Positions 1-9,963 of a DNA stretch of 48,845 nucleotides are shown here, in pieces. Each line of letters begins with the position of its first letter. Positions within the stretch are counted from its first letter, which is position 1. Source of the DNA: Candidatus Taylorbacteria bacterium RIFCSPHIGHO2_12_FULL_45_16 (GTDB lineage Bacteria; Patescibacteriota; Minisyncoccia; Phycocordibacterales; PALSA-1337); the NCBI GenBank assembly GCA_001821055.1, contig MHRT01000005.1:107533-156377 (forward strand). The letters run 5' to 3'. A program made the position numbers and the translations under genes. Under the pieces are notes generated by a model that was not told the origin of the DNA, made no database searches, and saw nothing but the letters and a program-made list of their open reading frames with translations.

Positions 1-1
1 A

Positions 2-649
2 ATAAACGCGCGCGGAAACCCAGACTTTTTTGATAGGAAATATCAGATTTTCACGATTGACGATGCGCGTGAAGTGAAGACATTTCATGGAACAAGGCCA
101 GTAAGCACGGCAGGTAAAAAGATTTTTATAATGCAGATGAATGGCATAACAGTGGAGGCGCAGAATTCCTTACTCAAACTACTTGAAGAGCCAGCGAAGC
201 ATGCACATTTTTTTGTGATTATTCCTTCGACGCATTTACTGTTGCCGACGATGAAGTCGCGAATGTCTTTGTTGGATATGAAACAGGAAGCGTGGACCAA
301 AGAAAAAGGAAGAGGTACAAATAAAATTGATTTTGATAAAAATGGTAAAATCGGTGCTACTGACACCATTGATTCAGCACTTCTCCAAAGCGTCAAAAAA
401 TTTGTTACATTGTCCAAAGCCAAAAAATTGGAGGAAATCAAAAGATTGATTGACGATATCGCCAAAGAAAAAAGGACCAAACAGGATGCCATTGATCTGT
501 TGAGTGCGATCCAGGCATTTATCTATAAAGAGAAAGGTCTAAAAGAAGGAAAGTCGTCGCTCGAAGCGGTTGAATTTGCTCTGACTTATATGCATGATCG
601 CGCGCCGAGCGTGAAGATGCTCTTAGAGTATGTTGCATTGAAGATATGA
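2..649 (+). CDS. holB: DNA polymerase III delta' subunit-like (HolB), 5' end truncated by window
   Basis: Frame stays open to window start (INARGNPDFFDRKYQIFTIDDAREVKTFHG...); NSLLKLLEEP motif and PTMKSRM typical of clamp-loader delta'. Confidence 0.8.
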   Translation: MNARGNPDFFDRKYQIFTIDDAREVKTFHGTRPVSTAGKKIFIMQMNGITVEAQNSLLKLLEEPAKHAHFFVIIPSTHLLLPTMKSRMSLLDMKQEAWTKEKGRGTNKIDFDKNGKIGATDTIDSALLQSVKKFVTLSKAKKLEEIKRLIDDIAKEKRTKQDAIDLLSAIQAFIYKEKGLKEGKSSLEAVEFALTYMHDRAPSVKMLLEYVALKI

Positions 650-685
650 TATAATGATTTCACTATAGATTTAACCACTACACCC

Positions 686-1237
686 ATGTCATATGACTTC
701 AATCAATTCAAAAAACAACTTGCTTCCGCGGAAGAATGGCTCAAGAAGGAGCTAAGTCAGATCCGCACAGGTCAGGCTTCGCCAGCCATTCTCGACGCGG
801 TCAAGGTTGAAATATACGGCGCGCCGATGTCCATCAAGGAGGTTGCCAGCGTCGTCATTGAAAGCGCGCGGACTTTGCGCATCGCGCCCTGGGACAAGAG
901 TCAGACCAAAGAAATAGAGAAGGCCATCACAGTCGCCGATCTCGGACTTTCCGTGGTTGTTGATGATCAAGGGCTTCGGGTGATGTTTCCGGAATTGACC
1001 GGCGAACGACGTCAGCAGATCGCAAAGTCAGCCAAAGAAAAACTTGAAGAGGCCAAAAAAGAGGTCCGGGGCTATCGTGATGTCATTGTCAAAGATTTGC
1101 AAATGAAGGAAAAAGACGGAGAGATGGGTAAAGATGACGCATTTAGGTGCAAGAACGATACCCAAAAGCTTGTTGATGATATTAACAAGAAATTGGATGA
1201 GATGTATGCCAAGAAAGAAAAGGAACTATTAAGTTAG
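686..1237 (+). CDS. frr: Ribosome recycling factor
   Basis: 183 aa; LSQIRTGQASPAILD, RVMFPELTGERRQQIAKSAKEKLEEAKKEVR. Confidence 0.97.
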   Translation: MSYDFNQFKKQLASAEEWLKKELSQIRTGQASPAILDAVKVEIYGAPMSIKEVASVVIESARTLRIAPWDKSQTKEIEKAITVADLGLSVVVDDQGLRVMFPELTGERRQQIAKSAKEKLEEAKKEVRGYRDVIVKDLQMKEKDGEMGKDDAFRCKNDTQKLVDDINKKLDEMYAKKEKELLS

Positions 1238-1317
1238 AGGTTAGTAATTGGTAATTAGTGACTAGAGTAGTGCGCTGTATTTTTCTAATTATTAGTTACC
1301 AATCTCCATCTATCCCC

Positions 1318-2409
1318 ATGCTTACTGCTCTTATTTTCATAATTGTTCTCGCAATCCTGATTTTCGTGCACGAACTCGGACATTTCCTCGCGGCACGGGC
1401 ATCCGGCATTCGCGTTGACGCGTTCAAGATTGGCTTTGGCCCAAGAATCATTCAGTGGAAAAGGAGAGAAACTGAATATGGGGTAAATCTGATTCCGTTT
1501 GGTGGTTATGTCAAAATTCATGGAGAAAATCCGGATGAGGAAGCGATTAGTGGAGATGATTCCGCCAGAAGTTTTGTGAATAAACCGCGTTGGAAGCAGG
1601 TCATCGTTCTGGTGGCGGGTGTGGCATTCAATTTTTTGTTTGCATGGCTGTTATATTCCAGCGCGTTTTTGTTCGGAGTGACTGCCACCACGGACAGTTT
1701 TGAAAAATACACGGACCGGTTCGTCAATGAACGTGTGATGATTACATATGTGGAAAAGAATTCTCCAGCCGAAAAGGCGGGATTGAAGACTGGGGATGTT
1801 CTTGGGGTTGAGGCTGGCCCTGATCCTATTGGCAAAATTCAACAAAAAATCAATGAGAGTGAGACTAAACCAGTATCTCTCCTGATCAAGAAGCCATTAC
1901 CTGGTGGGTTTGAGACGGTTGAAGTGATGCCGGTTACCGGTCTGGTGGAAGGAAAATTCGCCATCGGCATTGGTATGCAGAATGTCGGTGAATTGCGTCT
2001 GCCATTATTCACTGCCGTTTGGGAAGGCTTGCACTATACTGCGGTCATGGTTCGCGAAACTTCCGTGGGCTTATACACATTTGTCGCCAATATTTTTCAA
2101 GGCACGGCCAACTTTTCTGATGTAGCCGGTCCGATCGGCATCGCGGGGATAGTCGGCAACGCGGCCGAACTTGGTTTTATTTATTTGATTATGATTACGG
2201 CTCTCATCTCCATCAACCTTGGCGTAATCAATCTTATCCCATTTCCTGCGCTTGACGGCGGACGCACACTATTTGTACTAATTGAAGGCGTTATTCGTCG
2301 GCGTATACCCATGAAGTTTACCAATACCGTCAACGCGGTTGGTTTTGCGCTCCTCATGCTCCTCATGGTCGTGGTGACCTATAAGGATGTGGTCAAGTTG
2401 TTTAGGTAA
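1318..2409 (+). CDS. rseP: RseP/site-2-protease family zinc metalloprotease with PDZ
   Basis: HELGHFLAAR motif, GFGP, NLIPFPALDGGR; start moved to ATG 1318 (MLTALIFIIVLAILIFVHELGH). Confidence 0.93.
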   Translation: MLTALIFIIVLAILIFVHELGHFLAARASGIRVDAFKIGFGPRIIQWKRRETEYGVNLIPFGGYVKIHGENPDEEAISGDDSARSFVNKPRWKQVIVLVAGVAFNFLFAWLLYSSAFLFGVTATTDSFEKYTDRFVNERVMITYVEKNSPAEKAGLKTGDVLGVEAGPDPIGKIQQKINESETKPVSLLIKKPLPGGFETVEVMPVTGLVEGKFAIGIGMQNVGELRLPLFTAVWEGLHYTAVMVRETSVGLYTFVANIFQGTANFSDVAGPIGIAGIVGNAAELGFIYLIMITALISINLGVINLIPFPALDGGRTLFVLIEGVIRRRIPMKFTNTVNAVGFALLMLLMVVVTYKDVVKLFR

Positions 2410-2536
2410 TTATTTCTTTGAATTGGCATTGTGATCTGGTGTTGATCGAAATAGTAATATAATCAATATAAAATCGGCATCTTGATGGAAATTTGCTAGT
2501 GGCACTTTTCGCGATTATTCGCTATTATTACAACCA

Positions 2537-3784
2537 ATGAAACAATCCCATCTCTTCACCAAGACCCGCCACGAAGTGCCAAAAGATGAAGTTGCCAAGA
2601 ATGCCCAGCTTCTGATTCGTGCCGGCTATATCAACAAAGAGATGTCTGGAGTTTATTCGTATCTGCCTCTGGGGTTGAGGGTGATGAATAAGGTGGTCAA
2701 CATTATTCGTGAAGAGATGAACTCCATCGGTGGGCAGGAAGTGCATCTGGCAGCCTTGCAGGACAGAAAACTTTGGGAGGCGACTGGTCGTTGGGATGAT
2801 TCTGTCGTGGACAATTGGTTCAAGACCAAGCTCAAGAATGGCGGTGATATCGGACTTGGATTCACCCACGAAGAGCCGCTCACAAATCTGATGAAGGATC
2901 ATATTCGCTCATTTCGTGATTTACCGATTGCCGTCTATCAATTTCAAACCAAGTTCAGGAATGAAGAACGCGCCAAGTCCGGCATCATGCGTGCTCGGGA
3001 ATTCTTGATGAAGGATTTGTATTCTTTCAATGTGGATGAAAAATCTCATCAGGATTTTTATGAAGAAGCCAAGAAGGCTTACATAAGAGTTTTCGACCGG
3101 CTCGGGATCGGTGCGCAGACATACGTGACATTTGCCGCCGGCGGTTCATTTTCCAAATATTCGCATGAGTTCCAGACGATTACCGACGCCGGCGAGGATA
3201 TTATATATGTTCATAAAGACAAGAGATTGGCGGTAAACAGAGATGTCTTGAATGATGAAGTGCTAAAAGATCTGAGGATATCAAGGTCGGACCTCGAGGA
3301 AAACAAAGCTGTAGAAGTTGGCAACATTTTCAGTCTCGGCGCGAAGTTTTCTGACGCGCTTGGTTTAAATTACAAAGATGCTGAAGGGAAGTTGAGGCCG
3401 GTCATCATGGGCTCATATGGTATTGGTCCGGGACGTGTCATGGGTACGATTGCCGAATTGTGGTCCGACGACAAAGGTCTAGTCTGGCCGGAATCAGTTT
3501 CGCCGTTTGCCATTCATTTGATTGCCTTATTTGACTCTGAAGGTAAAGTTAAAAAAGTGACTGATGATTTGTATGAAAAATTAACCAAGAAAAGCGTGGA
3601 AGTTTTGTATGATGACCGAGAAGAAACTGCTGGGACGAAGTTTTCCGATTCTGATCTGATCGGTATTTCAAAAAGGATTGTAGTTAGTGAGAAGACGTTA
3701 AGAGAAAATTCAGTTGAGACAAAGGATAGAAGGACAGGAAAGGTTGAAATGGTGAAATCAATAAATGATCTGCTACTAGAATAG
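2537..3784 (+). CDS. proS: Prolyl-tRNA synthetase, short form without INS editing insertion
   Basis: 415 aa class II aaRS: GFTHEEP, FRNEERAKSGIMRAREFLMKDLYSF, GSYGIGPGRVMGTIAE. Confidence 0.95.
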   Translation: MKQSHLFTKTRHEVPKDEVAKNAQLLIRAGYINKEMSGVYSYLPLGLRVMNKVVNIIREEMNSIGGQEVHLAALQDRKLWEATGRWDDSVVDNWFKTKLKNGGDIGLGFTHEEPLTNLMKDHIRSFRDLPIAVYQFQTKFRNEERAKSGIMRAREFLMKDLYSFNVDEKSHQDFYEEAKKAYIRVFDRLGIGAQTYVTFAAGGSFSKYSHEFQTITDAGEDIIYVHKDKRLAVNRDVLNDEVLKDLRISRSDLEENKAVEVGNIFSLGAKFSDALGLNYKDAEGKLRPVIMGSYGIGPGRVMGTIAELWSDDKGLVWPESVSPFAIHLIALFDSEGKVKKVTDDLYEKLTKKSVEVLYDDREETAGTKFSDSDLIGISKRIVVSEKTLRENSVETKDRRTGKVEMVKSINDLLLE

Positions 3785-3841
3785 CATGTATTAAATAATT
3801 TGTCAATTACCTGTTTTTTTTCTTTATGATACTCTTCAAGC

Positions 3842-4909
3842 ATGACTTTCAAAGAGAGAAAAGATCAGCTATTCAGCCGTTTTTCAAACGACATTGGCAT
3901 TGATCTTGGGACTGCCAACACTCTCGTCTATGTGCGGGGCAAGGGTATTGTGGTCAACGAACCATCTGTCGTTGCCGTCAACCAAAAGACCGGCCAAGTT
4001 GTAGCCGTCGGCCAAGTAGCCAAAGACATGCTCGGTCGGACACCGGCGCATATTGTTGCGGTTCGGCCACTCGTCGAAGGAGTTATTTCTGATTTTGAAG
4101 TCACCGAGGAAATGCTTTCATATCTCATGCAACGCGCTGGTGAATTTATGCCAAAAAAATTTCTCGGTCCTCGTGTCGTCGTCGGAGTTCCTTCAAGTGT
4201 GACTAATGTCGAAGTTCGCGCGGTTCGTGATGCCACCAAGAACGCTGGCGCGCGCGAAGTTTACATTGTCGAACAACCGATGGCCGGTGCCATCGGTATC
4301 CGTCTGCCTATCCACGATCCGGTCGGGAGCATGATCATAGATATCGGCGGCGGCACGACGGACATTGCCGTAATTTCTTTGGGTGGCATTGTCCGTTCAA
4401 AGAACATCAAAGTCGCCGGCGACAAACTTAACAACGACATTATTTCCTATATTCGAAATGAATTCAAAATTCTCATAGGTGAGACGACTGCGGAACAAGT
4501 GAAGAAAGATGTTGGCACGGTTATTTCAGGTGAGCCTCATGAGACAACCATTCGCGGCAGGGATCTCATTACGGGTCTTCCTCGCGAAGTGATAATCACG
4601 GATTCAGATATTCGTGAAGCAATAGGTCAATCTATTGACCTGTTACTGGAAGCAGCGAAAGAGGTTTTGGAGATAACGCCGCCGGAAATTCTTTCTGATG
4701 TCATGAAAAGAGGTATCCACTTAGTCGGAGGAGGGGCTCTCATCAATGGTCTTGACGCGTTGTTGTTCGAAATGCTCAATATACCCATAACTATCGCCGA
4801 AGATCCATTGACTGCCACCGCGCGAGGCGCCGGCATCATTTTGGAAGATTTGGAGAAATACCGTTCAGTGCTAATAGAAAGTGAAGATGATATACCTTCA
4901 AACTCATAA
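3842..4909 (+). CDS. mreB: Rod shape-determining protein MreB
   Basis: GIDLGTANTLVYVRGKGIVVNEPSVVA; IDIGGGTTDIAVIS. Confidence 0.98.
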   Translation: MTFKERKDQLFSRFSNDIGIDLGTANTLVYVRGKGIVVNEPSVVAVNQKTGQVVAVGQVAKDMLGRTPAHIVAVRPLVEGVISDFEVTEEMLSYLMQRAGEFMPKKFLGPRVVVGVPSSVTNVEVRAVRDATKNAGAREVYIVEQPMAGAIGIRLPIHDPVGSMIIDIGGGTTDIAVISLGGIVRSKNIKVAGDKLNNDIISYIRNEFKILIGETTAEQVKKDVGTVISGEPHETTIRGRDLITGLPREVIITDSDIREAIGQSIDLLLEAAKEVLEITPPEILSDVMKRGIHLVGGGALINGLDALLFEMLNIPITIAEDPLTATARGAGIILEDLEKYRSVLIESEDDIPSNS

Positions 4910-5726
4910 ACATCCGCGCCGGTTTCTCAGGCAAATCCTTGGCCTGACGATTGTTCTGATCGTGGCGGCGGTGTCTGCCATACAATTTTTCACACCGCAC
5001 TTTTTGCCGAGTTTGTTCACGGCCGTAGCCCGACCATTTTGGCGCGTGGAATTTTCCATGAAAAGCGGTGCGCTTCATTCCATTGAGTCATTGTTGAATG
5101 AAAAAGAGCTTTTGATACGCCAATTGTCTGAAATCCGTGTTCGTCTTGACACTATTGAGGCGACTGAATTGGAAAATGTTGAGTTGAAAGCGCTTTTGGG
5201 GAGAGAGAGAGTATTTTCAACTGGAACATCTACGATTGAAACAACGACAAAGCTGGGGACTTTTGAAAAGAATGGGAACCTCGGTATCTTGGCGGCCGTT
5301 CTCAAACGTCCACCACTATTAGCATATGATGAAATAATCATAGATATCGGGCGTGATTATGATATCTCTACGAGCAGTTTAGTGTATGCCCCAGGCGATG
5401 TCCTGATTGGTCGAGTATTTGATGTGCTCACGACTACCGCCAAGGTCAAGTTTTTTTCTTCTCCCGGCGAATTATACCCTATCTCGATTGGACCGAAGCA
5501 TTCAGCCGCCACGGCGATCGGTCGTGGTGGTGGACAGTACGAAGCGCAAGTGTCTCGTGACATTGACGTGGAAGAAGGGGATTTTGTGCTCAATTCTGGT
5601 CTGAATGATAAACCATTCGGTTTTGTTTCCGCTGTGCTTCTTGATCCGACGCAACCGTTCAAAACTGTATTATTCGCGTCGCCGGTGAATATATATCAAC
5701 TGAGATGGGTCCTTATTAAGAAGTAG
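4887..5726 (+). CDS. mreC: Rod shape-determining protein MreC
   Basis: Overlaps mreB end; N-terminal TM, coiled coil, YDEIIIDIGRDYDI...GDVLIGRV. Confidence 0.85.
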   Translation: MIYLQTHKHPRRFLRQILGLTIVLIVAAVSAIQFFTPHFLPSLFTAVARPFWRVEFSMKSGALHSIESLLNEKELLIRQLSEIRVRLDTIEATELENVELKALLGRERVFSTGTSTIETTTKLGTFEKNGNLGILAAVLKRPPLLAYDEIIIDIGRDYDISTSSLVYAPGDVLIGRVFDVLTTTAKVKFFSSPGELYPISIGPKHSAATAIGRGGGQYEAQVSRDIDVEEGDFVLNSGLNDKPFGFVSAVLLDPTQPFKTVLFASPVNIYQLRWVLIKK

Positions 5727-5743
5727 GAGATTCAATATATATT

Positions 5744-6010
5744 ATGAATAAACGATTAATTCAAAGGATGATTCTGGATATGATAATCCTGATCTGTGTC
5801 ATCCACGCTTGGTGGTTTGTTGCGTTGCCGTTCATTTTCGTCGGCATGTGGAGATTCCCATTATTCGTGGAAATCATCATTGTCGGAATCATTTATGATT
5901 CTCTGTTCGGATTTTACCCCGAAATAGACATTTGGGGATATATTGGGACGATCTCTTCAGTCGCGATTTTTGGCATCATGTTTTTCATAAAAAAAATATT
6001 GAGGAGGTAA
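5744..6010 (+). CDS. MreD-like membrane protein
   Basis: Small multi-TM protein between mreC and PBP2. Confidence 0.55.
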   Translation: MNKRLIQRMILDMIILICVIHAWWFVALPFIFVGMWRFPLFVEIIIVGIIYDSLFGFYPEIDIWGYIGTISSVAIFGIMFFIKKILRR

Positions 6011-6064
6011 AGTCCTTATTCAGATTGATGTTTCAACATGAGATCCGTATGCTACTATTGATTC

Positions 6065-7801
6065 ATGTCATTTTTCTTAAAAAACTTCATGTTTTGGCGT
6101 TGGAATAGGAAGCGGCGGATTATTGAGATTGCTCCCGATGAAATCATGCTCGATTCGCGCAATCTGCCTGATTTTGACAGGGCGCAGTTCGAGGGGCGAT
6201 TGGAAAAACCGATTTCCAAATTGACTCTTTTTATGGTTGTGGGTGTATTTGGCGCATTGATGATAGTTTTTCTTGTCCAATCTTGGCATCTACAAATCAG
6301 GCTTGGCGAGGAATACTTGACGCGTAGCGAAAAAAATACTCTTCGCCCCATACCGATATTCGCTGGACGCGGAGTCTTACAAGACCGCGACGGCAGATTG
6401 TTGGCCTGGAATTCTCCGTCGCAAAAAGAAATGACGACTATCGTGGAAGACGCGGTTGCCATTCGCGAGTACGCGACATCAACTGGTTTGGCGCATATTC
6501 TCGGTTACGTGCAGTATCCATCAAAAGATAAAAATGGTTTTTATTATCAGGATGATTTTGAGGGAATAGCCGGCGCTGAAGAATATTTTAACGAAAGTCT
6601 GCAGGGGGTGAACGGTTCACGGCTTGTTGAGGTTGACGCTTTTGGCACCATCGTTTCAGAAAATGTTGTGCGTCGGCCGATACAGGGAAAATCAATCACA
6701 CTATCCATCGATAGCCGCGTACAATCCGCTCTTTACTACAACATAAAAGATATAGCCAGACGAGTTGGTTTTACAGGTGGCGCAGGTGTGATCATGGATG
6801 TCAATTCTGGAGAACTCATCGCTTTGACAAGTTACCCTGAATACAGCTCGCAAGTAATGTCCGATCGCAATGACACCGCTCAAGTCAAATCACTTCTCAC
6901 GAACCCCAGTCTACCGTTTTTGAATCGGGCGGTTGACGGGCTTTATACTCCCGGTTCTATCGTCAAACCCTATATTGCTCTCGGTGTTTTGGGCGAAAAT
7001 ATCATTGACCCTGCGACTGTTATCGTCACGACGGGATCAATTTCGATTCCGAATCCGTATGATCCGACAAAAAGCACTGTTTTCAAAGACTGGAAGAATA
7101 ACGGTTCGATCGATATGCTCCACGCCATTTCTGTGTCATCGGACGTCTATTTTTATATCGTCGGCGGTGGGTATAAAGATCAAAAAGGTTTGGGCATCGT
7201 GAACATAGACAAATATTTGCGATTGTTCGGTCTGGGTTCTAAAATACCAGAATCGTTTGCGCGTGGGAAAGCTGGAGTCATTCCGACCCCCGAATGGAAG
7301 AAAGCCACATTCAACGAAGATTGGTATATTGGAAATACATATCACACATCTATCGGTCAATATGGTTTTCAGGTGACATTGATACAAATAATCCGAGCCG
7401 TAGCAAGCTTGGCGAATAATGGTCTATTATTGGTGCCGAGCGTGACGAAAAACAGCGTGCCGCAGATAGAGAGGTCCATTGAAGAGATTCCAGATAAAAA
7501 TTTCGCAATTGTCCGTGAAGGCATGCGTCTCTCAGTAACTGAAGGCGTGGCGAAATCGCTCGATGTTCCATATGTGAAAGTGGCCGCGAAATCTGGAACG
7601 GCTGAACTTGGCGTGACAAAGGAAAAAGTCAACTCTTGGATTACGGGTTTTTGGCCGTATGAAAATCCGCGATATGCTTTTGTGGTGATGTTAGAGAGCG
7701 GCTCGGTTCACAATCTAGTGGGAGCGGCCGCGGCGATGAGACAACAATTGGATTGGATGAATGAGAATACGCCGGGATATTTCAACAAGGCCGAACCTTG
7801 A
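6065..7801 (+). CDS. mrdA: Penicillin-binding protein 2 (transpeptidase)
   Basis: RGVLQDRDGRLLAWN; YTPGSIVKPYIALG (SxxK); KSGTAELG (KTG-like box). Confidence 0.93.
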   Translation: MSFFLKNFMFWRWNRKRRIIEIAPDEIMLDSRNLPDFDRAQFEGRLEKPISKLTLFMVVGVFGALMIVFLVQSWHLQIRLGEEYLTRSEKNTLRPIPIFAGRGVLQDRDGRLLAWNSPSQKEMTTIVEDAVAIREYATSTGLAHILGYVQYPSKDKNGFYYQDDFEGIAGAEEYFNESLQGVNGSRLVEVDAFGTIVSENVVRRPIQGKSITLSIDSRVQSALYYNIKDIARRVGFTGGAGVIMDVNSGELIALTSYPEYSSQVMSDRNDTAQVKSLLTNPSLPFLNRAVDGLYTPGSIVKPYIALGVLGENIIDPATVIVTTGSISIPNPYDPTKSTVFKDWKNNGSIDMLHAISVSSDVYFYIVGGGYKDQKGLGIVNIDKYLRLFGLGSKIPESFARGKAGVIPTPEWKKATFNEDWYIGNTYHTSIGQYGFQVTLIQIIRAVASLANNGLLLVPSVTKNSVPQIERSIEEIPDKNFAIVREGMRLSVTEGVAKSLDVPYVKVAAKSGTAELGVTKEKVNSWITGFWPYENPRYAFVVMLESGSVHNLVGAAAAMRQQLDWMNENTPGYFNKAEP

Positions 7802-7899
7802 GGTTACCTGCGTTAAGGTCCGATCTTGCTTGAAATACCTCCCGCTGCAGTGCTACAATGGAACAATACAATCGCTTATTAACTAAGTGTTTTTATTTT

Positions 7900-8367
7900 A
7901 TGTCCACAGAAACTCAATATCTTACCAATGAAAAATTTGCTGAACTCACAAAGGAGTTGGAACATTTGAAGACCGTTAGACGAAAAGAAGTAGCCGATCA
8001 ACTTGAATATGCGAAAAAACTCGGTGATCTTTCGGAAAACGCGGAATATCATCAGGCGCGCGAAGATCAAGCTGAGATTGAGGACAGGATTGATAGACTT
8101 GAAAATTTACTCAAAAACGCGACCATCATGATTGCTGGTGGCAGTGATGTCGTGACCGTAGGCTCGACGATACGTTTGACCAAAGATGGCGAGAACAAAT
8201 CCTATCTTTACACCATTGTTGGTTCCGAAGAAGCGGATATGACTCAAGGAAAAGTTTCCAACATGTCGCCGTTGGGCTTGGCTCTTCTGGGACACAAGGT
8301 CAAGGATACAGTCAAAGTCACGACTCCAAAGGGCGTGGTCATTTACAACATTGCGGCAGTGAAATAA
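7900..8367 (+). CDS. greA: Transcription elongation factor GreA
   Basis: LTNEKFAELTKELEHLKTVRRKEVADQLEYAKKLGDLSENAEYHQAREDQ. Confidence 0.95.
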   Translation: MSTETQYLTNEKFAELTKELEHLKTVRRKEVADQLEYAKKLGDLSENAEYHQAREDQAEIEDRIDRLENLLKNATIMIAGGSDVVTVGSTIRLTKDGENKSYLYTIVGSEEADMTQGKVSNMSPLGLALLGHKVKDTVKVTTPKGVVIYNIAAVK

Positions 8368-8368
8368 G

Positions 8369-8490
8369 TGAAAAGTGCAACCCGTGAGTGAAGCGAACGG
8401 AGCCGTAGTCATATAACTGCAAAGTGCAAAGTTTAAAAGTACGACAACTACATAAATTTTCACTAAAACTTTGCAATTTGCACTTTTCAT
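8369..8490. repeat. Intergenic inverted-repeat element (12-bp perfect termini TGAAAAGTGCAA/TTGCACTTTTCA)
   Basis: Terminal inverted repeats around 8370-8381 and 8478-8489; nested TGCAAAGTTT/AAACTTTGCA; contains dispersed 37-mer (8378-8414). Confidence 0.75.
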
Positions 8491-8504
8491 TGTAAACTTA
8501 CCTC

Positions 8505-9962
8505 ATGTCTTCAATAGATGAAATCCGCGCAACTCGTTTCGCCAAACTGGAACTTCTAAAAAATGCCGGCATGGAAGCCTATCCGGCCGAGGTTCCACGC
8601 GACCACTGTCTCAAAGATGCCAAAGCCAACTTTGTCGAGTACGAAAAATCACAGAAGCTGATCAATTTGGCTGGACGTCTTATGGCCATTCGCGGCCAAG
8701 GAGCGATTTTATTCGCGGTACTAGATGACGGCAAGGCGACATTCCAAGCAGTTATCAAGAAAGACGTTTTGGAACCAAAACTTTTTGATTTGTTTACAAC
8801 AGCCGTGGATATTGGCGATATAATAAGCGTCACTGGTACTTGTTTTACCACCCAAAGAGGTGAACAGAGTTTGCTGATCACTTCTTGGACCATGGCTTCA
8901 AAATCGCTCCTGCCTCTGCCAGAAAAATGGCATGGTCTGACGGACCCGGATGAAAAGTTCCGCAAACGGTATCTGGATTTTATTATGGATCCGGAGGCTC
9001 GAGAGATTTTCAAGAAAAAAGCTGCGTTTTGGGATGCAACCCGTAGGATTCTAAAAGAGGAGGGATTTCTAGAAGTTGAAACGCCGACTTTGGAAACAAC
9101 TACTGGCGGGGCTGAAGCAAAGCCATTCAAGACGCATCACAATGATTATGACATGGATGTTTATTTACGTATTTCGGTGGGGGAATTGTGGCAGAAACGC
9201 TTGATGGCTGGAGGTTTTCAAAGAACTTTTGAAATTGGTCGCATTTATCGCAATGAAGGCACCAGTCCGGAACATGCTCAGGAATTTACCAGCATGGAAT
9301 TTTATTCTTCATATATGTCTTTTGAGGAAGGGGTCGTTTTTAGTGAAAGACTGATCAAAGAAGTCATTCAAGAAGCATTTGGCACTCTCGAATTTGAGAT
9401 CAAAGGCACCAAAGTCAGTCTGGCAGAGGAATGGCCGAAGATTGATTATGTGGATACCGTAGAAAAAATGACTGGCATCAATGTGCTCAAAGCTTTGGAA
9501 AAGGATATGAAAGAAAAACTTCACGAACTGAAAGTTGAATATGAAGGTCTAAATCGCGAACGTCTTACCGATACCTTATGGAAATATTGTCGCAAGCAAA
9601 TAATAGGACCAGTATGGCTCATCAATGTTCCGAAGCTTGTTTCTCCTCTTTCCAAAATCAATTTGATGCGTCCTCATACAACACTCCGCGCCCAAATGAT
9701 ACTTGGGGGTTCGGAAATGACCAATGGTTTTGCGGAGTTGAATGATCCAGTAGATCAGAGGGAACGTTTTGATGTTCAAAATAAAATGATTGAAAAAGGT
9801 GATACCGAAGCTATGATGCCCGATTGGGAGTTTGTGGAGATGCTTGAGCACGCTATGCCACCAGCTTTCGGTTTTGCTTATGGTGAACGCCTTTTTGCGG
9901 TTCTAGCCGGCAAACCTCTCCGCGAAACGCAAATGTTTCCGCTGATGAAGCCGAAGAAATAA
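8505..9962 (+). CDS. lysS: Lysyl-tRNA synthetase (class II)
   Basis: FRKRYLDFI, FEIGRIYRNEGTSPEHAQEFTSMEFY, GFAYGERLFAVLAGKPLRETQMFPLMKP. Confidence 0.97.
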   Translation: MSSIDEIRATRFAKLELLKNAGMEAYPAEVPRDHCLKDAKANFVEYEKSQKLINLAGRLMAIRGQGAILFAVLDDGKATFQAVIKKDVLEPKLFDLFTTAVDIGDIISVTGTCFTTQRGEQSLLITSWTMASKSLLPLPEKWHGLTDPDEKFRKRYLDFIMDPEAREIFKKKAAFWDATRRILKEEGFLEVETPTLETTTGGAEAKPFKTHHNDYDMDVYLRISVGELWQKRLMAGGFQRTFEIGRIYRNEGTSPEHAQEFTSMEFYSSYMSFEEGVVFSERLIKEVIQEAFGTLEFEIKGTKVSLAEEWPKIDYVDTVEKMTGINVLKALEKDMKEKLHELKVEYEGLNRERLTDTLWKYCRKQIIGPVWLINVPKLVSPLSKINLMRPHTTLRAQMILGGSEMTNGFAELNDPVDQRERFDVQNKMIEKGDTEAMMPDWEFVEMLEHAMPPAFGFAYGERLFAVLAGKPLRETQMFPLMKPKK

Positions 9963-9963
9963 C

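Noticed and set aside
85-492. Antisense ORF opposite holB, and many other long minus-strand ORFs in the track
   Set aside because: They lie opposite well-recognised genes with no protein-like features; they are shadow ORFs.
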